A stretch of DNA of 64,000 bases from Homalodisca vitripennis (GCF_021130785.1 NC_060213.1:101627501-101691500); one strand, 5' to 3'; shown: positions 13,401 through 25,320, counted from the stretch's first letter. The notes: generated by a model not told the origin, from the letters alone. A program made the numbers and translations.

Positions 13401-13556
13401 TACATGTACTATATAAAGACACACACATGAGCGGAATGGGCTCAAGTCTTTGAACCTGCTCATAATTTTAATCTTACTCGATGTAAAAACGAAAATGCAT
13501 ATGAAGAACTATTCCATATATGTATCATCATGTTGAACTTAAAAGAATACTTCCGT

Positions 13557-13656
13557 CCCCCCCCCCCCACCCCCCCCCCCCCCCACCCCCCCCCCCCCCC
13601 ACCCCCCCCCCCCCCCACCCCCCCCCCCCCCCACCCCCCCCCCCCCCCACCCCCCA
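13557..13656. other. Probable 100-base assembly gap rendered as C/A
   Basis: Same 100-base string as at 7029-7128: A at 13569, 13585, 13601, 13617, 13633 and 13649 (spacing 16), then 13656. The flanking sequences of the two blocks are unrelated, which is expected for gap filler and not for a dispersed minisatellite of identical run lengths. Confidence 0.88.
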
Positions 13657-14075
13657 TACCCTGTCATAACAATTGTCTCATTTTAGTTGGGAACTCGATT
13701 GCCCAACATATGGGTGTCCTTTATATGTTTAGCCAAAACATTACATATTCAACGCTTGAGTCCCTTGGGATACGTAAGTTAATTACAGTAGTGTATTTAA
13801 GTTAATATTATCAATAATTTATTATATACTTTCACTAAATTTTTAATATAATTTATACTTTCTTATTACATTAATTATACGTTAATTATGCCTATATCTG
13901 ATTTAGAGTCCAGTTGCATATTTGGTTTGGCCCTTTTGCTTAAGTATGATTTAATCATCTATTATAATTTAATAAATGTAAATTGGTTTTTAACCGTTGG
14001 AAGGAAATAAATAAATTACACTCAATATCAGGCTGAATAGGGCTGTGTTACTCTAATTATGATACTGCTAGAGAG
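13657..14075. repeat. Fragment of repeat shared with 37335-37640, partly inverted
   Basis: Bases about 13675-13790 match the reverse complement of 37520-37640; both contain the tract GGTGTCCTTTATATGT (here) or its complement. Bases about 13998-14070 match 37335-37410 in direct orientation (GGAAGGAA, then CAGGCTGAAT). The 37.5-kb segment therefore behaves as a separate dispersed repeat that has been rearranged relative to the array. The match begins immediately after the gap-like block, so its left part is lost. Confidence 0.6.
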
Positions 14076-14249
14076 TTTATAAACTAAACTCGCTCACTAC
14101 CTCATTAAGGTAATTTGTACTTTAAAAAAATTTTGTTTCTTTTTGTAATTGGGCATTGTTGATCTTTAATTTGTATTCTAAATTAAGCACTTGAAGCTAA
14201 ATGGTCTCATGATTTCGATTTGTTAAATCCCTCTTTAACACTTAATTTA

Positions 14250-14355
14250 TCGGAAACGTGGTTTCCAGACTTTTCCTATCGGTTCTTAATTCAATTTAAC
14301 CGGAAACACCACGTTTCGGGATATGTAATCTGGCCTCTTCTTCAGGTGAATTAAC
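14250..14355 (-). repeat. Dispersed repeat with CACCTGAAGAAGAG motif
   Basis: On the minus strand TTCACCTGAAGAAGAGG is followed 21 bases later by CCCGAAACGTGG and then GTTTCCGG. The flanking ACGTGGTTTCC and GGAAACACCACGT form an imperfect inverted repeat. Related copies lie at 14636-14800, 20760-20890 (minus), 33190-33345 and 52620-52775. Confidence 0.6.
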
Positions 14356-14635
14356 TAAAATTAATGCATGATTACAAAACTGGGTAAAATGACAAAAATA
14401 ACATACCAGAGCACTGTGAGAAGCATAACTAAGCAAACGCAACAGTCATATTGTGTGTCTATGTTGAATTGCTGTATTATTTTCAATAATTCTAAAGCAT
14501 GCACCTAATAAAAACTAAACACTAATTATTCAAACTGAACTTCAGAATACAGGTCACAATAGGTCTGCACTCAAAGGTCAATCAAATCGTAGTTATGATT
14601 ACTTAAACCTATATTATAATCATGCATTAGTTTAG

Positions 14636-14800
14636 GTCATTCACCTGAAGAAGAGATTCGATTGCAGATCTCGAAACTTATTGCTTTCATTATATTGTAT
14701 CACTAAACAGTAGCAAATGTCCGGAAAAAAATTATTTTTCCTTCCCAATCCTTCCATTGTCAAAAACAAACTTAAAACACAGGACTTTATTTTTTGTACA
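14636..14800 (+). repeat. Dispersed repeat with CACCTGAAGAAGAG motif
   Basis: CACCTGAAGAAGAGATTCG then GAGAT pairing with ATCTC before CGAAACT, followed by a tract resembling GCAAATGTCCGGAAAAAAAT and then CTTCC. The same succession occurs at 33207-33330 and 52641-52730, so this is one family and not chance similarity. Confidence 0.65.
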
Positions 14801-14835
14801 CTAGTATTAACATCTCCTTGGATACAAAACGTGTT

Positions 14836-15595
14836 CACACAGTGAGATACGGTTAGAGATTATAGTTTGTTTAACCAACAAGGAAAGGTATCACTTGTCA
14901 TATTAACGACTCTAGAATGGCTTTCCTTCGGTTTATATATGACCTATAAGATATTAGTTGATTTGTAATCTATAGATATCTTTATATATTTCTTGTGTGA
15001 GTGTAATGTCATTAACTCCTTCTAAATGGCTGGGCAAATTTTAATGAAATGTTGTGTGTGTCTTCAGGTGCATTCAAGAATGGTTTATATTTACTAGTTA
15101 TTTAGCAGTTACAAAATTTAATTGAAAGATTATAGATAAAAATTTTTAAAGTGCCTTCACATTATTTACTGCAATTCAGTTATATGTAAAATATTAAATA
15201 TCCAAAACACTATTATTGAAAAGGCTAAGTTATTTATGTATATTTCTATTTAAAATAAATTTCTGGTTAAATTTAAATCTTGACTAGTTATACCGCCCAT
15301 AAAATACATGTACGTGCAGCATACGTCTAATTATAATTTTGTTGTGGTACTCAGGACGCACTAGTCTATACAAATTTAAAATCGTCCACAATTCAATTTA
15401 TACATATGGGTATTAATGACCATTATAAAGTAATTTTCATAATTCATTAAATGTTCCTTGAGTTAAGGTGTATTTGTAAATTTAATTTGGGTTTTGTAAT
15501 ACATTACGTATTAGAACTGTCGTATCAGATTATTTTGATTAAAGTTACTGAAAACTGTATCTACAAATTATAATCGTAATAAAATTATAAGTGCA
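14836..15595. other. Gene-free AT-rich DNA
   Basis: No supported feature. Confidence 0.5.
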
Positions 15596-15745
15596 AAAGT
15601 GCCTTTTCGTTTGTTTTTCTTTCATACATAAATTATTCAACTGATTGCGTTGAAATTTGACATGGACATTCATAGGTTCCCTGGGATGAATGAATATTGT
15701 CTTATTCTTATTTCGAAAGTCCTTTTGGGCTACGCCCTACTGGTT
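15596..15745. mobile_element. Fragment resembling a non-autonomous DNA element
   Basis: The run ATTCAACTGATTGCGTTG (about 15636-15653) followed by AAATTTGACATGGACATT and CCCTGGGATGAATG resembles a sequence pattern repeated in many arthropod non-autonomous transposons. Termini and target duplications could not be identified, so the assignment rests on resemblance alone. Confidence 0.3.
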
Positions 15746-16039
15746 TTAAAATAAATACAAAATCCCACCTAGTAATTCTAATATAATATAATTATTATTT
15801 AAAACATTTTTACATTTATAAAAAGTACAAATATTTTTAATGCCATTTTAGATTTAAGCGATTAGGTAAGTACTCATTTATCTTACAAAATGCCCCAAAA
15901 CATAAGGGGGTCAGAATTTGACACCGAAGACTACCTTTGCAGTCGGCGAAAACTATAGCAGATGGTAGTTTGCTGGACTATGCTTTTGAACTAATGTTCT
16001 AATTCCAGCTTTAAATGTTATAAAATATTAATTAAACAA

Positions 16040-16765
16040 TAATTTTAAGTTTATAAAAAACAAACAAGTTCATAGCATATTTGATAAAAATGTACGTGAT
16101 ATTTGTATCTAATATGTTTTAGATCTGAAAGGCAACGTCACTGTCTAACAAAGTAAATTATAATGGCCATAAATATAAACTTTTTGACGGATTTTCTTAA
16201 TTGTTGCAAAAAGCAAACGTAACATTGGCGTCAGAAATATAATTCATTCGAACCAGCAGTGGTCATACAGGTGCAACGCCTTCTAAACTGTGTGAAAAGT
16301 AGCGGTAATTGCTAGCAATGTAGTCTAATCTTTACTTTACATATTACTATAGACCGCCCCATAGAAGAAGAAGAACATTTGCTTTACATATTATAGAGTT
16401 GTTTTTCACAAAGTATGGTTCTCAGAGCCCTAAAACGCATACACACACCTTTGGCCTAATCCAGCTAAATATAATTATTATTTCATCCTTAAATGCAAAG
16501 CTTGATCAAATTTAGAAATATAAATAATTATGTATATAATTGATCAGAAAAGAGTCAAAATAAGCAATGGAAAAAACATCGAAGTAAATTAAAATAACCA
16601 AAAATATACAATTTTTAACACATTTTCTTGATTCTGGGAAGAAGTAAAACTCAGTATTTGCGCTGTAAATATAATTCAATCGAACCATAAGAGGCCACAC
16701 AGGTGTAAAACTAAAAAAATTGCTTGCAAAGCTAAGGTTAATGTTAGTATGTAATAAATACCCTT
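16040..16765 (+). repeat. Degenerate direct tandem duplication, period about 430
   Basis: The segment around 16130-16330 resembles 16560-16760 in the same order: GTAAATTATAATGGCC versus GTAAATTAAAATAACC, ATTTTCTTAATTGTTG versus ATTTTCTTGATTCTGG, and AATATAATTCATTCGAACC versus AATATAATTCAATCGAACC, then CAGGTG in both. Many indels separate the two units, so the duplication is old. Confidence 0.6.
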
Positions 16766-17009
16766 AATAAAGAGAGATATACCTACAACCATCCAAATTT
16801 CTTTTTTCAATTATTAACTACTTCATGCCAGGCTTGAGGAGATTCACGAATTGTAGTAGTTATTAATTATTATTAAGTAATTATTATTGACATAAACTAA
16901 TTCAGAGAAAAAATGTACAAAGCTGATGTGATTATTACAACAAAAACGCATTTGAACAAAGAAAGAATTATTAGTATTCTCGTATACGGAAAACTAATAA
17001 TTTAAAGAG

Positions 17010-17340
17010 TGCGCTACCAACACACGGTGGTGACAAATGGAAAGATTACAGGGTAAGAAAAGAGCTTCAGTTTATTTCCTACCCTCCCAGCATTGGTTTT
17101 ACATTACCAGTGTTTACAACCCTGGGTGGGGATGGAGAGGGGAAATGTGTGCATGACGATTTGCTACCTATATACGAAGGTCTCTTTTTTCATCTTAAAC
17201 CTCTCGTGTACGAGAAACTCAAGCTTTATATATTTGAACAAATATATTTTAGTGGATTTCAGAGAACTAAAACTGTTATACGTATTAGTAATAAAACTGT
17301 AGCACATAAATACTGTACCTAACGTTACGTACAATCAGCA
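17010..17340 (+). mobile_element. Fragment of the TGTACCG LTR family
   Basis: ACACACGGTGGTGACAAATGG at 17016 onward parallels the minus strand of the solo LTR at 34268-35136 (ACACATGTGGGTGGTGAC). Further on, the tract at 17100-17170 and the minus strand at about 34960-35030 translate into similar strings, GDGEGK then LLPI here against LDGKGK then LLPI there. The similarity is patchy and no termini are visible, so this is probably an older truncated copy. It is not evidence that the LTR is coding. Confidence 0.4.
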
Positions 17341-17464
17341 AGCCTTAACGAGCGCTAACGATGACGATGTCAGCGAGGTACGTGATAACTTGTATCGATT
17401 TCAAAATAATTTCACTAATATAGATCACGGTTTTATATTCAGTTTTGAAAACCGTGTTGTATAA

Positions 17465-18425
17465 GATTGTTCAGAAAACGGACTGTTTTTTTTTTGCGAG
17501 AAAAATAGTTGTTACATAACTATCGCGGCATTGGCAGTTGTGAAATTTACTACTTTACTACTTTAAATGTTTTAGCTCTGTCAAGGACTGTCGTGTACTC
17601 AACAGTCCTCAGGCCACCGTAGTGCATTGCATTAGAAATGGAAGGAACAGCGAGACAACGAGAGTTGTAGAGGAAAACAACGACGCGATGCTATGAGTCT
17701 CGAGGATCTAATAGTGACATGTTGACGTACGTAATAAAGGTTAATTACGGTCATCCAGCATTATGATCCCAGTGTCTCCTTGACTATTCTAGGGTCACAT
17801 GAATGGTCACTTGACCTTCTCTCGTTATATTTGCTATGGGATCGTTCAGGTCATGATTAAATAGCTACCGACCTATCATGGTTATCCCAGTAGTGGGAAC
17901 ATCGAAACGAACCTAATTATTTGGAATCGATTCCGTGTCTTCCCAGTTATAGAGCCGCAGCCTAACCTCTACGCAGCGGTGAAGGTAATTTTATAGGTTT
18001 TTTTTTAATATCTCAGACCCATTTTATTAAAATATTTAACATCACCGAGGAGTGGGTTCGACTTATTTAGTTAAAACCGAGTTGAACTCCATTGACAGAA
18101 ATAGGGGTTCTACTTTAACATATTTACTCTCGTACCTCAGTTCCCTTATTCAAAGGGCTGATGTATTCTGTGGCATCCATTGTGCTCTGTAATAGGGTGC
18201 ATTCACATATTTTCTGGTCTTTCAGTGTCCTTTTAACATCTTATGGAATATTCTCATATTCTCATTTTACCTACAAGCCCATACATTTAGTCTTATGATT
18301 TAAGTATTCACTATACATTGTTAATTTGTATTAAATGTACGATTATGCTTGTAAAAATTGATCTGTTTGATTACCTTATTAATTGTTTTTAGGTTTTTGG
18401 AAACATAAAATTGATTGATTAAAAA
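17465..18425 (+). repeat. Tandem unit copy E, first part
   Basis: Corresponds in order to 29230-30250 (copy A) and 42430-43380 (copy D). The shared tracts are CAGTCCTCAGGCCACCGTAG near 17605, GAGACAACGAGAGTTG near 17652, GTTGACGTACG near 17723 and TTCTGGTCTTTCAG near 18214. Divergence from copy A is much greater than between copies A and B. The right end is interrupted by a LINE. Confidence 0.85.
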
Positions 18426-18592
18426 TTACATGTTTCTAAAATAGCAATAAATTTAATAATTTTTTAACAAATATTTACTAGTATGTAAATTAAATTATTT
18501 ATCTTTCTAAATTTGATCATGTTTTGAATTCATGGATAGAAAAAAAACTATTTGGCTGGATAAGGCTAAAAGTGTGTGTGTGTGTATGTTTT

Positions 18593-19031
18593 CGGAAACA
18601 TATAATACTCAGTGACATGACTGTTGAGCTTTCGGACAGGCTTCAACGTGCTCAAAACTATTGTATCAGATTTATTTTCAATCTCAGACGTTATGAGCAT
18701 GTGACTACATTTTTCAAACAGCTATCGCTTCTGAAACTTCAACAACTTCGCCAACTTCACATTCTTTCAACTCTGCATTCAGTTATCAGAAACAGGTCAC
18801 CTATTTACCTGTCCGAAAATTTCAAATTTATTTCCGATATAAGTGAACGACCTACGAGAAGGGGATCCACGTTACTTTCAATTCCTGTTCGTCGATCGAA
18901 CTTCTTTAGTAGGTCGTTCACTGTTCAGGCCATGTCGCCTCTGGAACTCTCTTCCTGATGCTATCCGTATTATAGAAGGTCGAGCTCGTTTTGGGGCGGG
19001 GGTCAGGGACCTGTTGCTGGGCGGTCTGTAG
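18593..19031 (+). pseudogene. C-terminal end of a non-LTR retrotransposon polyprotein (broken)
   Basis: What is seen: a frame reading through DMTVELSDRLQRAQN, FIFNLRRYEHVT, LHSVIRNRSPIYLSENF and TRRGSTLLSIPV, the post-reverse-transcriptase region of Jockey/CR1-like LINE ORF2 proteins. After residue string RSFTVQA, at about 18935, the match moves to another frame, continuing RLWNSLPDAIRIIEG and ending at a stop near 19031. At least one frameshift therefore breaks it. The endonuclease and the catalytic reverse transcriptase domain are missing, so the copy is 5'-truncated, as LINE insertions usually are. It sits inside copy E of the tandem unit. The family name is inferred from residue patterns; the clade is uncertain. 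Confidence 0.85.
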
Positions 19032-19286
19032 GGGTGACGGGTGGCGGTGCTCGTGGCGTGCTTGTAGTCAGGCTGTGTGTTTGAGAGAATGAATGTAGCA
19101 ATAACAAGAAATTCTTTAAAAAATTAAATTGTTAATTTAAGTTTTAATTTATCTTTGTTTGAACTTTTCTACATATTAAACTGATAAATTTGATTTTGAA
19201 TTATTACATAGTAGTATATATTTTGGTTAAATTTTAATTTTAATTTAAAATGGAATTTGTTATAGTTTTAAGGATATTTCATGTAA

Positions 19287-19340
<54 letters not shown>

Positions 19341-19437
19341 GTATATTATGTGAGGTTGAGTGGTAGAGAGGGCTAAATAGCCCTAACTCCGCCTCTAGAA
19401 TAAAGGCATATATTTCATTCATTTCATTTCATTTCAA
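19032..19437 (+). mobile_element. 3' UTR and CATTT-repeat tail of the LINE
   Basis: Follows the broken ORF2 end. It contains a TA run at about 19289-19338, the hairpin-prone AGAGGGCTAAATAGCCCT near 19365, CTCCGCCTC, AATAAA, and a tail of repeated ATTTC/CATTT units to about 19437. The same terminal signature (AGAGGGCTTCTTAGCCCT then TTCGCCT) occurs at 31590-31616, where it is a separate short insertion. Confidence 0.8.
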
Positions 19438-19559
19438 TACTCTGCCTGTGTTTTTATACAAAATTTGAAGTAATGTATTGAACAGTACATTTTAATATAT
19501 TTGTATGATAAAACATTAATACTTTATGTTATACGGTTAGGATTTCTCGTATAAGATAA

Positions 19560-20262
19560 CTAAAGAGCGCCTTCAATAAGTTTTGTACGTTAAAATATTT
19601 AAACACTCAAATTATAAGCCTACAAGTACTTGAAGGCGTTTTAAATTTCAGCCATTATTGGAATAAAATGCTTTATAAATTTAAACTTCAGATTGACCTA
19701 CAAAATTTTTGTACTTACATTACATTGGGTGATGATATATTCTACTTAATATTTTAGTAGTCTAAAAAAATGTCCTGACAGTTATTTATTAAATATATTA
19801 CTAAATTCATTTTTTACGAATTTATTTCTTTTTTCTAACCATGGATTATTTCATAGCTCACCACATATTTAGTGCACGCACATATCCATTTATTTTATTA
19901 TATATTTACTACAAATAATTATTTACTAGCAAAATAAGTAAAATAAAGTAGTAAAAGACGCAAATTTAATCATAAGTGTATTTTTTGATTGAAAGTCAAT
20001 TACTTCGAAAGTCTTCCAGTGTTCACCTCAGAAAACAAAAAAGTGAATATTAACGAAAAGAGTAGTTTCGGGATGAAACAAGAGCAATAATGACCAGCAG
20101 AATCCGTTTAATGTCGTTCACACTGTTCGCGACATTAATGATGTCACTTCTCTCTGACAATTGTTTTTCGTTTACGTTTACAAGAATATATTATATAAAA
20201 AATATACAAATAAGTAAAGTGGAGTTCTGTAAGTTTTAATCAACAATGGAAATGATATTTAT
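19560..20262 (+). repeat. Tandem unit copy E, second part
   Basis: About 19570-19640 parallels 43565-43650 of copy D (CCTTC then a TACTTGAAGG-like tract). About 19770-20200 parallels 31990-32400 of copy A, with the shared marker AATAATGACCAGCAGAATCCG at 20086-20106 (read in pieces of at most 20 bases). Confidence 0.75.
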
Positions 20263-20715
20263 GTTGTAAGCGCCCTTCAATTGGGGTGAGTGCCTCTATA
20301 GATTTGAAATTGGCACGCGTAATCTATCAGTAGCCGCGAAAACGTTAGCCAGCTGCGCCGACCTCTAGGTCATAGCTTAAACACTATGAGCCTCCTACCA
20401 TCCGGAATTCTTCTGGACAGGTTCTGGTAGGATGATTCCAGCTAGGTTAGCAAGCAGAGACCGGAGGTTGTGGAGAGTCGTTGAGTAGCGACCGGGTAGA
20501 GTGGACCGGGTAGAAGTAAGTGTACGTGGTCTAGGATTTAGTAATATTGTTAGGGAACCTTTCGGAAACCATATGTAAATTATTAGTTTATCTTTAGTCA
20601 TCAAAGCTGGTTAGGTTTTGGATAGGGGGAATCTAGTGGCGGATCCACAGTTAATTATTATACCTCTGGAAGGTGCCCTCTTCCGGTTGCGACGACACGA
20701 GGTCGCACAATCAAT
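20263..20715. mobile_element. GC-richer insertion in copy E, possible solo LTR
   Basis: The homology of copy E to copy A stops at about 20262 and a roughly 450-base GC-richer segment intervenes. It starts near TGTAAGCGCCCTTC and ends near GAGGTCGCACA, so it begins TG and ends CA as LTRs do. I could not find matching target duplications, and the protein frames are unrecognisable. A solo LTR is a plausible, unproven reading. Confidence 0.35.
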
Positions 20716-20759
20716 GATCAGTTAATATTATTTTCCAATTAGTAGATAAACTATAACTT

Positions 20760-20890
20760 AGAATAGTGTAGTTATATTATTTGCAGAATAACAGGATTTC
20801 AGACATTTACCATCGTTATGGTTACAAATAAAACACAAATTTTGGAGGGTTGGAATATATCCTCTTCGTCAGGTGGGGAATGTATTAGTA
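20760..20890 (-). repeat. Dispersed repeat with CACCTGACGAAGAG motif
   Basis: Read on the minus strand: CCCCACCTGACGAAGAGG, then CCTCC, then AACCATAACGATGG, and GGTAAATGTCTG followed by AATCCTGTTATTCTGC. This parallels the succession at 33207-33330 (CCGGAAGAAGAG, AACGATGGCAAATG, AATCCTGTTTCC) in the opposite orientation. Confidence 0.6.
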
Positions 20891-21244
20891 TATACAAAAA
20901 TAAAGAACACAAAGAAGAAAAAGGGTTCATACATGACAAAAGGCTGCTTTGAGGTTAGTCCAGGCGTTGTCACCGCAGATAATTCAAGCCCTGAGCAGAA
21001 GTCATGTGTACGAGAGACACAATCACACATCACACCGGCGCGATGAAAGTGGGATACTGACATGAAAATCTATGTCGGCTCTTTCTTTGGCACCGCGTCG
21101 TGTTATCTGAAACAAGCGGACAGGAATGCGATTGTCAGGAGGAGGAAGGGTTAAAGGCAAGCCGCTTCCGGTCCTATGTTTTGGTCCTATACCTTAGCGC
21201 CGTGGTGTATATATATTATGTATATAATTTTATTTTATTCCAAT

Positions 21245-21560
21245 AGCTTAACTTATTAACACATCTTATCATTCAATCAACTAGTAAATTTAATTGATGT
21301 CTATTTTACTATCTATCTGTCTGACTGTCCACAGTATATATCTATAACAATCTTATTGAAATTATAATATGAAACTTGAAACTTTGCACGAAGATTTATT
21401 TCAATATACGTTGAATAATGTTCGATGATGGTTTAATTTTTACAGAACTTTATTCCTTCGTAGGTAACACTGAGTTCAAGTATAGTGCTTACCGGTCGAT
21501 GAGATATGATCGATATTTAGCAAAGCTAACTGTTATGGGTATATTTTGAAGCAGAATCGA
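21245..21560 (+). repeat. Tandem unit copy E, third part
   Basis: Parallels 32540-32810 (copy A), 45310-45520 (copy D) and 51980-52250 (copy B). ACTATCTATCTGTC and GAAACTTGAAACTTTGCACG correspond to the CTATCTATCCG and AAAACTTGAAATTTC tracts of copy A. Strongly diverged. Confidence 0.6.
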
Positions 21561-23480
21561 ATTATACGAAATACTTTTTTTAGTGGGACGTGAGCTTTTA
21601 TCTTGTATATTATAAGCGTTGACTTCTTATTACTTGATGTGTTTCATATTGGTTTTGTCTATTCCAAAATCACCATTGATTTCACAATTAATACGATTTC
21701 ACAATTCGTACATATTTCTCTGTTATGAAGGGATTCATTACGGGATGTGTAAAGGCACATGGTTTGATTATCAATAGGTAAAAATATACCTTTACATTTT
21801 TTTTTAAATTATTGCTCAAATTGAAAATAGCTTGCAATACGACACAACTGAATGCACTATGATATTTTATGCACGATATCAATGCACGGTTAAGAAACCG
21901 AGTTTTCTATACATACCATAGCTATAGTGCACATAATGAGATAATGGGAATACTTCTTCACCTAGATTACATTTCGTAGTGTAGGTGTCTTTGTATGTCG
22001 AGATGATGCAAAGAATTCGTTTTCAGCTTCTTTGTCACCTAATTTCTTTGGATCTATTTAGAAGAACGTGAATTTATATTCCAGGATTCTAGTCTGTGAC
22101 AGCTTCATGATTTCCACCTCTGCATTAAGAGGAAAATGTACTAGAGCAATCTTTAACACTCAAATATAATTTACTCTTCTATTATGGCTACGTTATGTGT
22201 AAAAATGGTATGTGAGAAATTTCCAAGACCCAGAATCTATATTAAACCATCACTAAGAATTCAGTAATACCTTGCAACTTTGTGTTTTATGTTAAAAATT
22301 CCAAACCGAAACTATAAAAGTGGAAGTATAATGTAACGTAATCATTGAACTCTCCAAGAGCCAAGTTCTGTGCCTTTGTAAAGTCATGTTTGAGTGTTTA
22401 ATGTAAAATTCTTTTAATTCTTTGAAGTTTATTTCTCGTACTTGCTTTGCTCCTGTGGAAGATGATAGCCTTTTCAACTGTAGGCTGCTTTGAATACACA
22501 GGAAATTTAGCTTTTAAGAATTTCGTCCATTATATTTCAAAACGCCTATACGTTCATAAGGCCTGGCAATTGATTGCCTTAACTTTGAACATATTAATGC
22601 ACCCCTGTCAGTAAAATAAGTTATTCTTCTGTAAACAACAGCGTTGCTGGAATGTAAACATTTCTGCAAAATGCAAAATTGTATTAGAGATTTACAAAGT
22701 AGGTTTTTGTTTATAGTTTAGTGAAAGTGTAATATTATATTTGTACATTTTCAACATTATAGTAAAAACATAAACATACAAAAATGTATATAAAATATGT
22801 TTAATACCAAACAATATCAGACAAAAATTATGGTTGCCTGTAAAGTCGGTTTTACGGGCGAAGATTTTACGTGACAACGTCTTTTTCTCGGTAGAATATT
22901 TATTGATCTGTATATTTTTAAATTGCACAATAGGAACAAGGAATTGAATGAAAATAAGAATTGCACAAATTTTAACTATAGAAATATATTTTGTTTACTA
23001 AAACATTGTACATAATTTGAAATTAATTAAAATTTGTTATTGTAAATGGTAAAGTTGAATAAAACATTTACTAAAATTGGAATTTGAAATTCTTGCTAAA
23101 CACAGTTAAATTCTAACTCCGCGCGTGGTGATTGGTCGGTTTAGTTCGTTTGTTTGGTCGCACTGTTATGACAGGTTAGAGGTTATAAAATTTGTTATTT
23201 TAAATGTTTGACTAGCAATACGCGTTGTTTCTTCTCAATCGACTGAATTACGATTGATTGCAGAGTGATTTAAACTAATAATTTACTTAACACTATCAAC
23301 ATTTGTCAATAGTATGACATAACCTATAAACTCAGTTTCTCAACTTTTGTGTCAATCTAACAATTAATCAATCAATCATAGTTTACGATAATGAAATATC
23401 AGTGTACAATTATTTACCTTTATTGTTGTAGTTGTTGTAAATGACGAATCTAAGCACTCCACATTTTCACGAATAAACAT
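21561..23480. other. Gene-free AT-rich DNA
   Basis: No supported gene or recognised element. It may contain unrecognisably diverged unit sequence, because it lies between recognisable parts of copy E. Confidence 0.5.
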
Positions 23481-23590
23481 AGTTATCTGCTTTATCCCGT
23501 GCGGCGGACCCACAGTTATCTGCTTTATCCCGTGCGGATCCCGTGCGGCGGACCCACTGGACGGGCATCGTAACGTTACCGGGCGTTACA
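23481..23590. repeat. CpG-rich short interleaved direct repeats
   Basis: A 24-base direct repeat beginning AGTTATCTGCTTTATCCC lies at 23481-23504 and 23514-23537. An 18-base string CCCGTGCGGCGGACCCAC lies at 23496-23513 and 23540-23557. These are followed by the palindrome GTAACGTTAC at 23570-23579. The patch is far more GC-rich than its surroundings. Confidence 0.75.
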
Positions 23591-24800
23591 CTTTTTCATG
23601 AGTGACTCCGAGCCGCAACCTAATTTAAGACGTTGTCACGTCAATAAAACATTTAATTAACGTTTTAACATAATATAATATTCCTACCAAAATATTAATC
23701 CTCAATACGATTAGTAACTTAAACAGTATGATTTTGGCTCGTATGATTGTATTCAACAATATTGTAGTGTCTATGTAAGTGTTCCGTATGAAGAGGTTAA
23801 TTCCCCATCCCACTTCTCCCACATAAACTCAGAATGAAACAAGAGTGTTTGTGTTTTTGATGAGTTTCAAGATTTCCTTCGATTCTCGTTCCTAGCAGAG
23901 ATTGCTTTTTAAATATTTGCGTGTTTTTTTTCCAACGTGTTGAAGAAGTATACCTTCATCTTCTTTCCAAATTTATCTTTACAGAAAGATACAATTACGG
24001 CGCAATGTGTTTGGAACATGAATACATATTCAAACAGCCTATTCGATATAATTTTTTAGAAAATTCATGAATTTTAGGAAAAAGTGTAAAGATAGGAAAT
24101 CAATAGATATGATAAAATATGCCCTAGTTACATACCTAACCATTGAGGTATTGTTGGACCTAATTTATCGCTCCACTCAACCCAGTAACAAAACATGCAT
24201 AATTAGAAAAAAGTAAAGAAAATTATTTAAGTTTTTAATAAAATATTTATCATATTGTTTTGTAAGCATTTTAGAGATTTATGTGTAATATTACGAGGCT
24301 GAAAAATGGTTTTTTTTTCAATTGTACTGGCCAATGATGAAAAATTAAGAGTAAAATAATTACTTTTTCAATACTTAAATACAATTATAAATATTTAATT
24401 GTACTTTCAAGTGCTCTATTTGATATTTAAAACCATTGTAAATAATATTTAAAATTTTTAACTGTAATGGGTTGAAATTTACAGATATGTATCAATAGAA
24501 CTGTTAGTAAAACTTTTACAAACAAAATAAATCTACTGAATAATACTAAAAAACTAAAAAATATAATCAATTTAAAAAAGCCCTCAGTGATACAATGACG
24601 TTAATATTCAAACATTTGTAAAGTAATTAGTATTTTTTAGTTTGTGAACTGTTTTATTTTTAATATTTATTATAATTGAATTATTTATAATTATAAGGAT
24701 ATTCTGTTTTAATATTCATTTCCAGTGCATTATTTCCAACCTAAAGTTATAACTTAAAGACGTATTATTATTAATTTTGAAAAGAACTTCTAACTTTATT
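23591..24800. other. Gene-free AT-rich DNA
   Basis: No supported feature. Confidence 0.5.
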
Positions 24801-25320
24801 TTATAAATTTGTAGTGTCATTGACAAACATAGGTCTAAAAGTCTAAATTAATTTTGGAATAGTTTAACACAATAGGAACTCTTAATTCAAGTTCATTTTG
24901 CTGAAGACCTCTCTTTATTATAGCTGACCTCATTTAATACTAATGCAGGTCTTAATGAGCGTGACCTTTCCAGTTCTGAGGAAATTAGTAATTATGGTCC
25001 TTTACCTGTCATAGTAATTAAAAGTGTTGTATTTAAAATATGTTAACACTCCTTATTAGGGTTTAAGACACAAACATGGGTCTTATTATTTGCCAAAATA
25101 GTAAGAAAGAATAAGAACCTGTTATAAAGTTGTTTGTTTAATATAAAATTTCTCGTTTTACCAAATTTACGTCGACTTATTTTTTCAGAAATCCTTTAAC
25201 TGTTTATTAACTATCATTAATACATTATTCCACGTTGTATTGATCATATTCCAAAAGGTAGTTCATAGTACTTAGAGATAAAACCTAGGAGGTTAGAAGC
25301 ATGTTTGTTTCATACTTGAA
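24800..25320 (+). repeat. Tandem unit copy E, tail
   Basis: Bases 24815-25010 parallel 39980-40200 (copy A) and 58310-58530 (copy B): ACAAACATAGGTCTAAAAG versus ACAAACATAGGTCCAAAAG, then CTTTATTATAGCTGACCTC versus CTTTGTTATAGTTAATCTC. The tract TTTCATACTTGAAGTTA near 25307 recurs at 40516. This places a unit tail just upstream of copy A in the same orientation. Confidence 0.75.

Noticed and set aside
20263..20715. Confident solo LTR call
   Set aside because: It starts TG and ends CA, but I could not find flanking duplications or matching inverted termini; kept only as a low-confidence feature.
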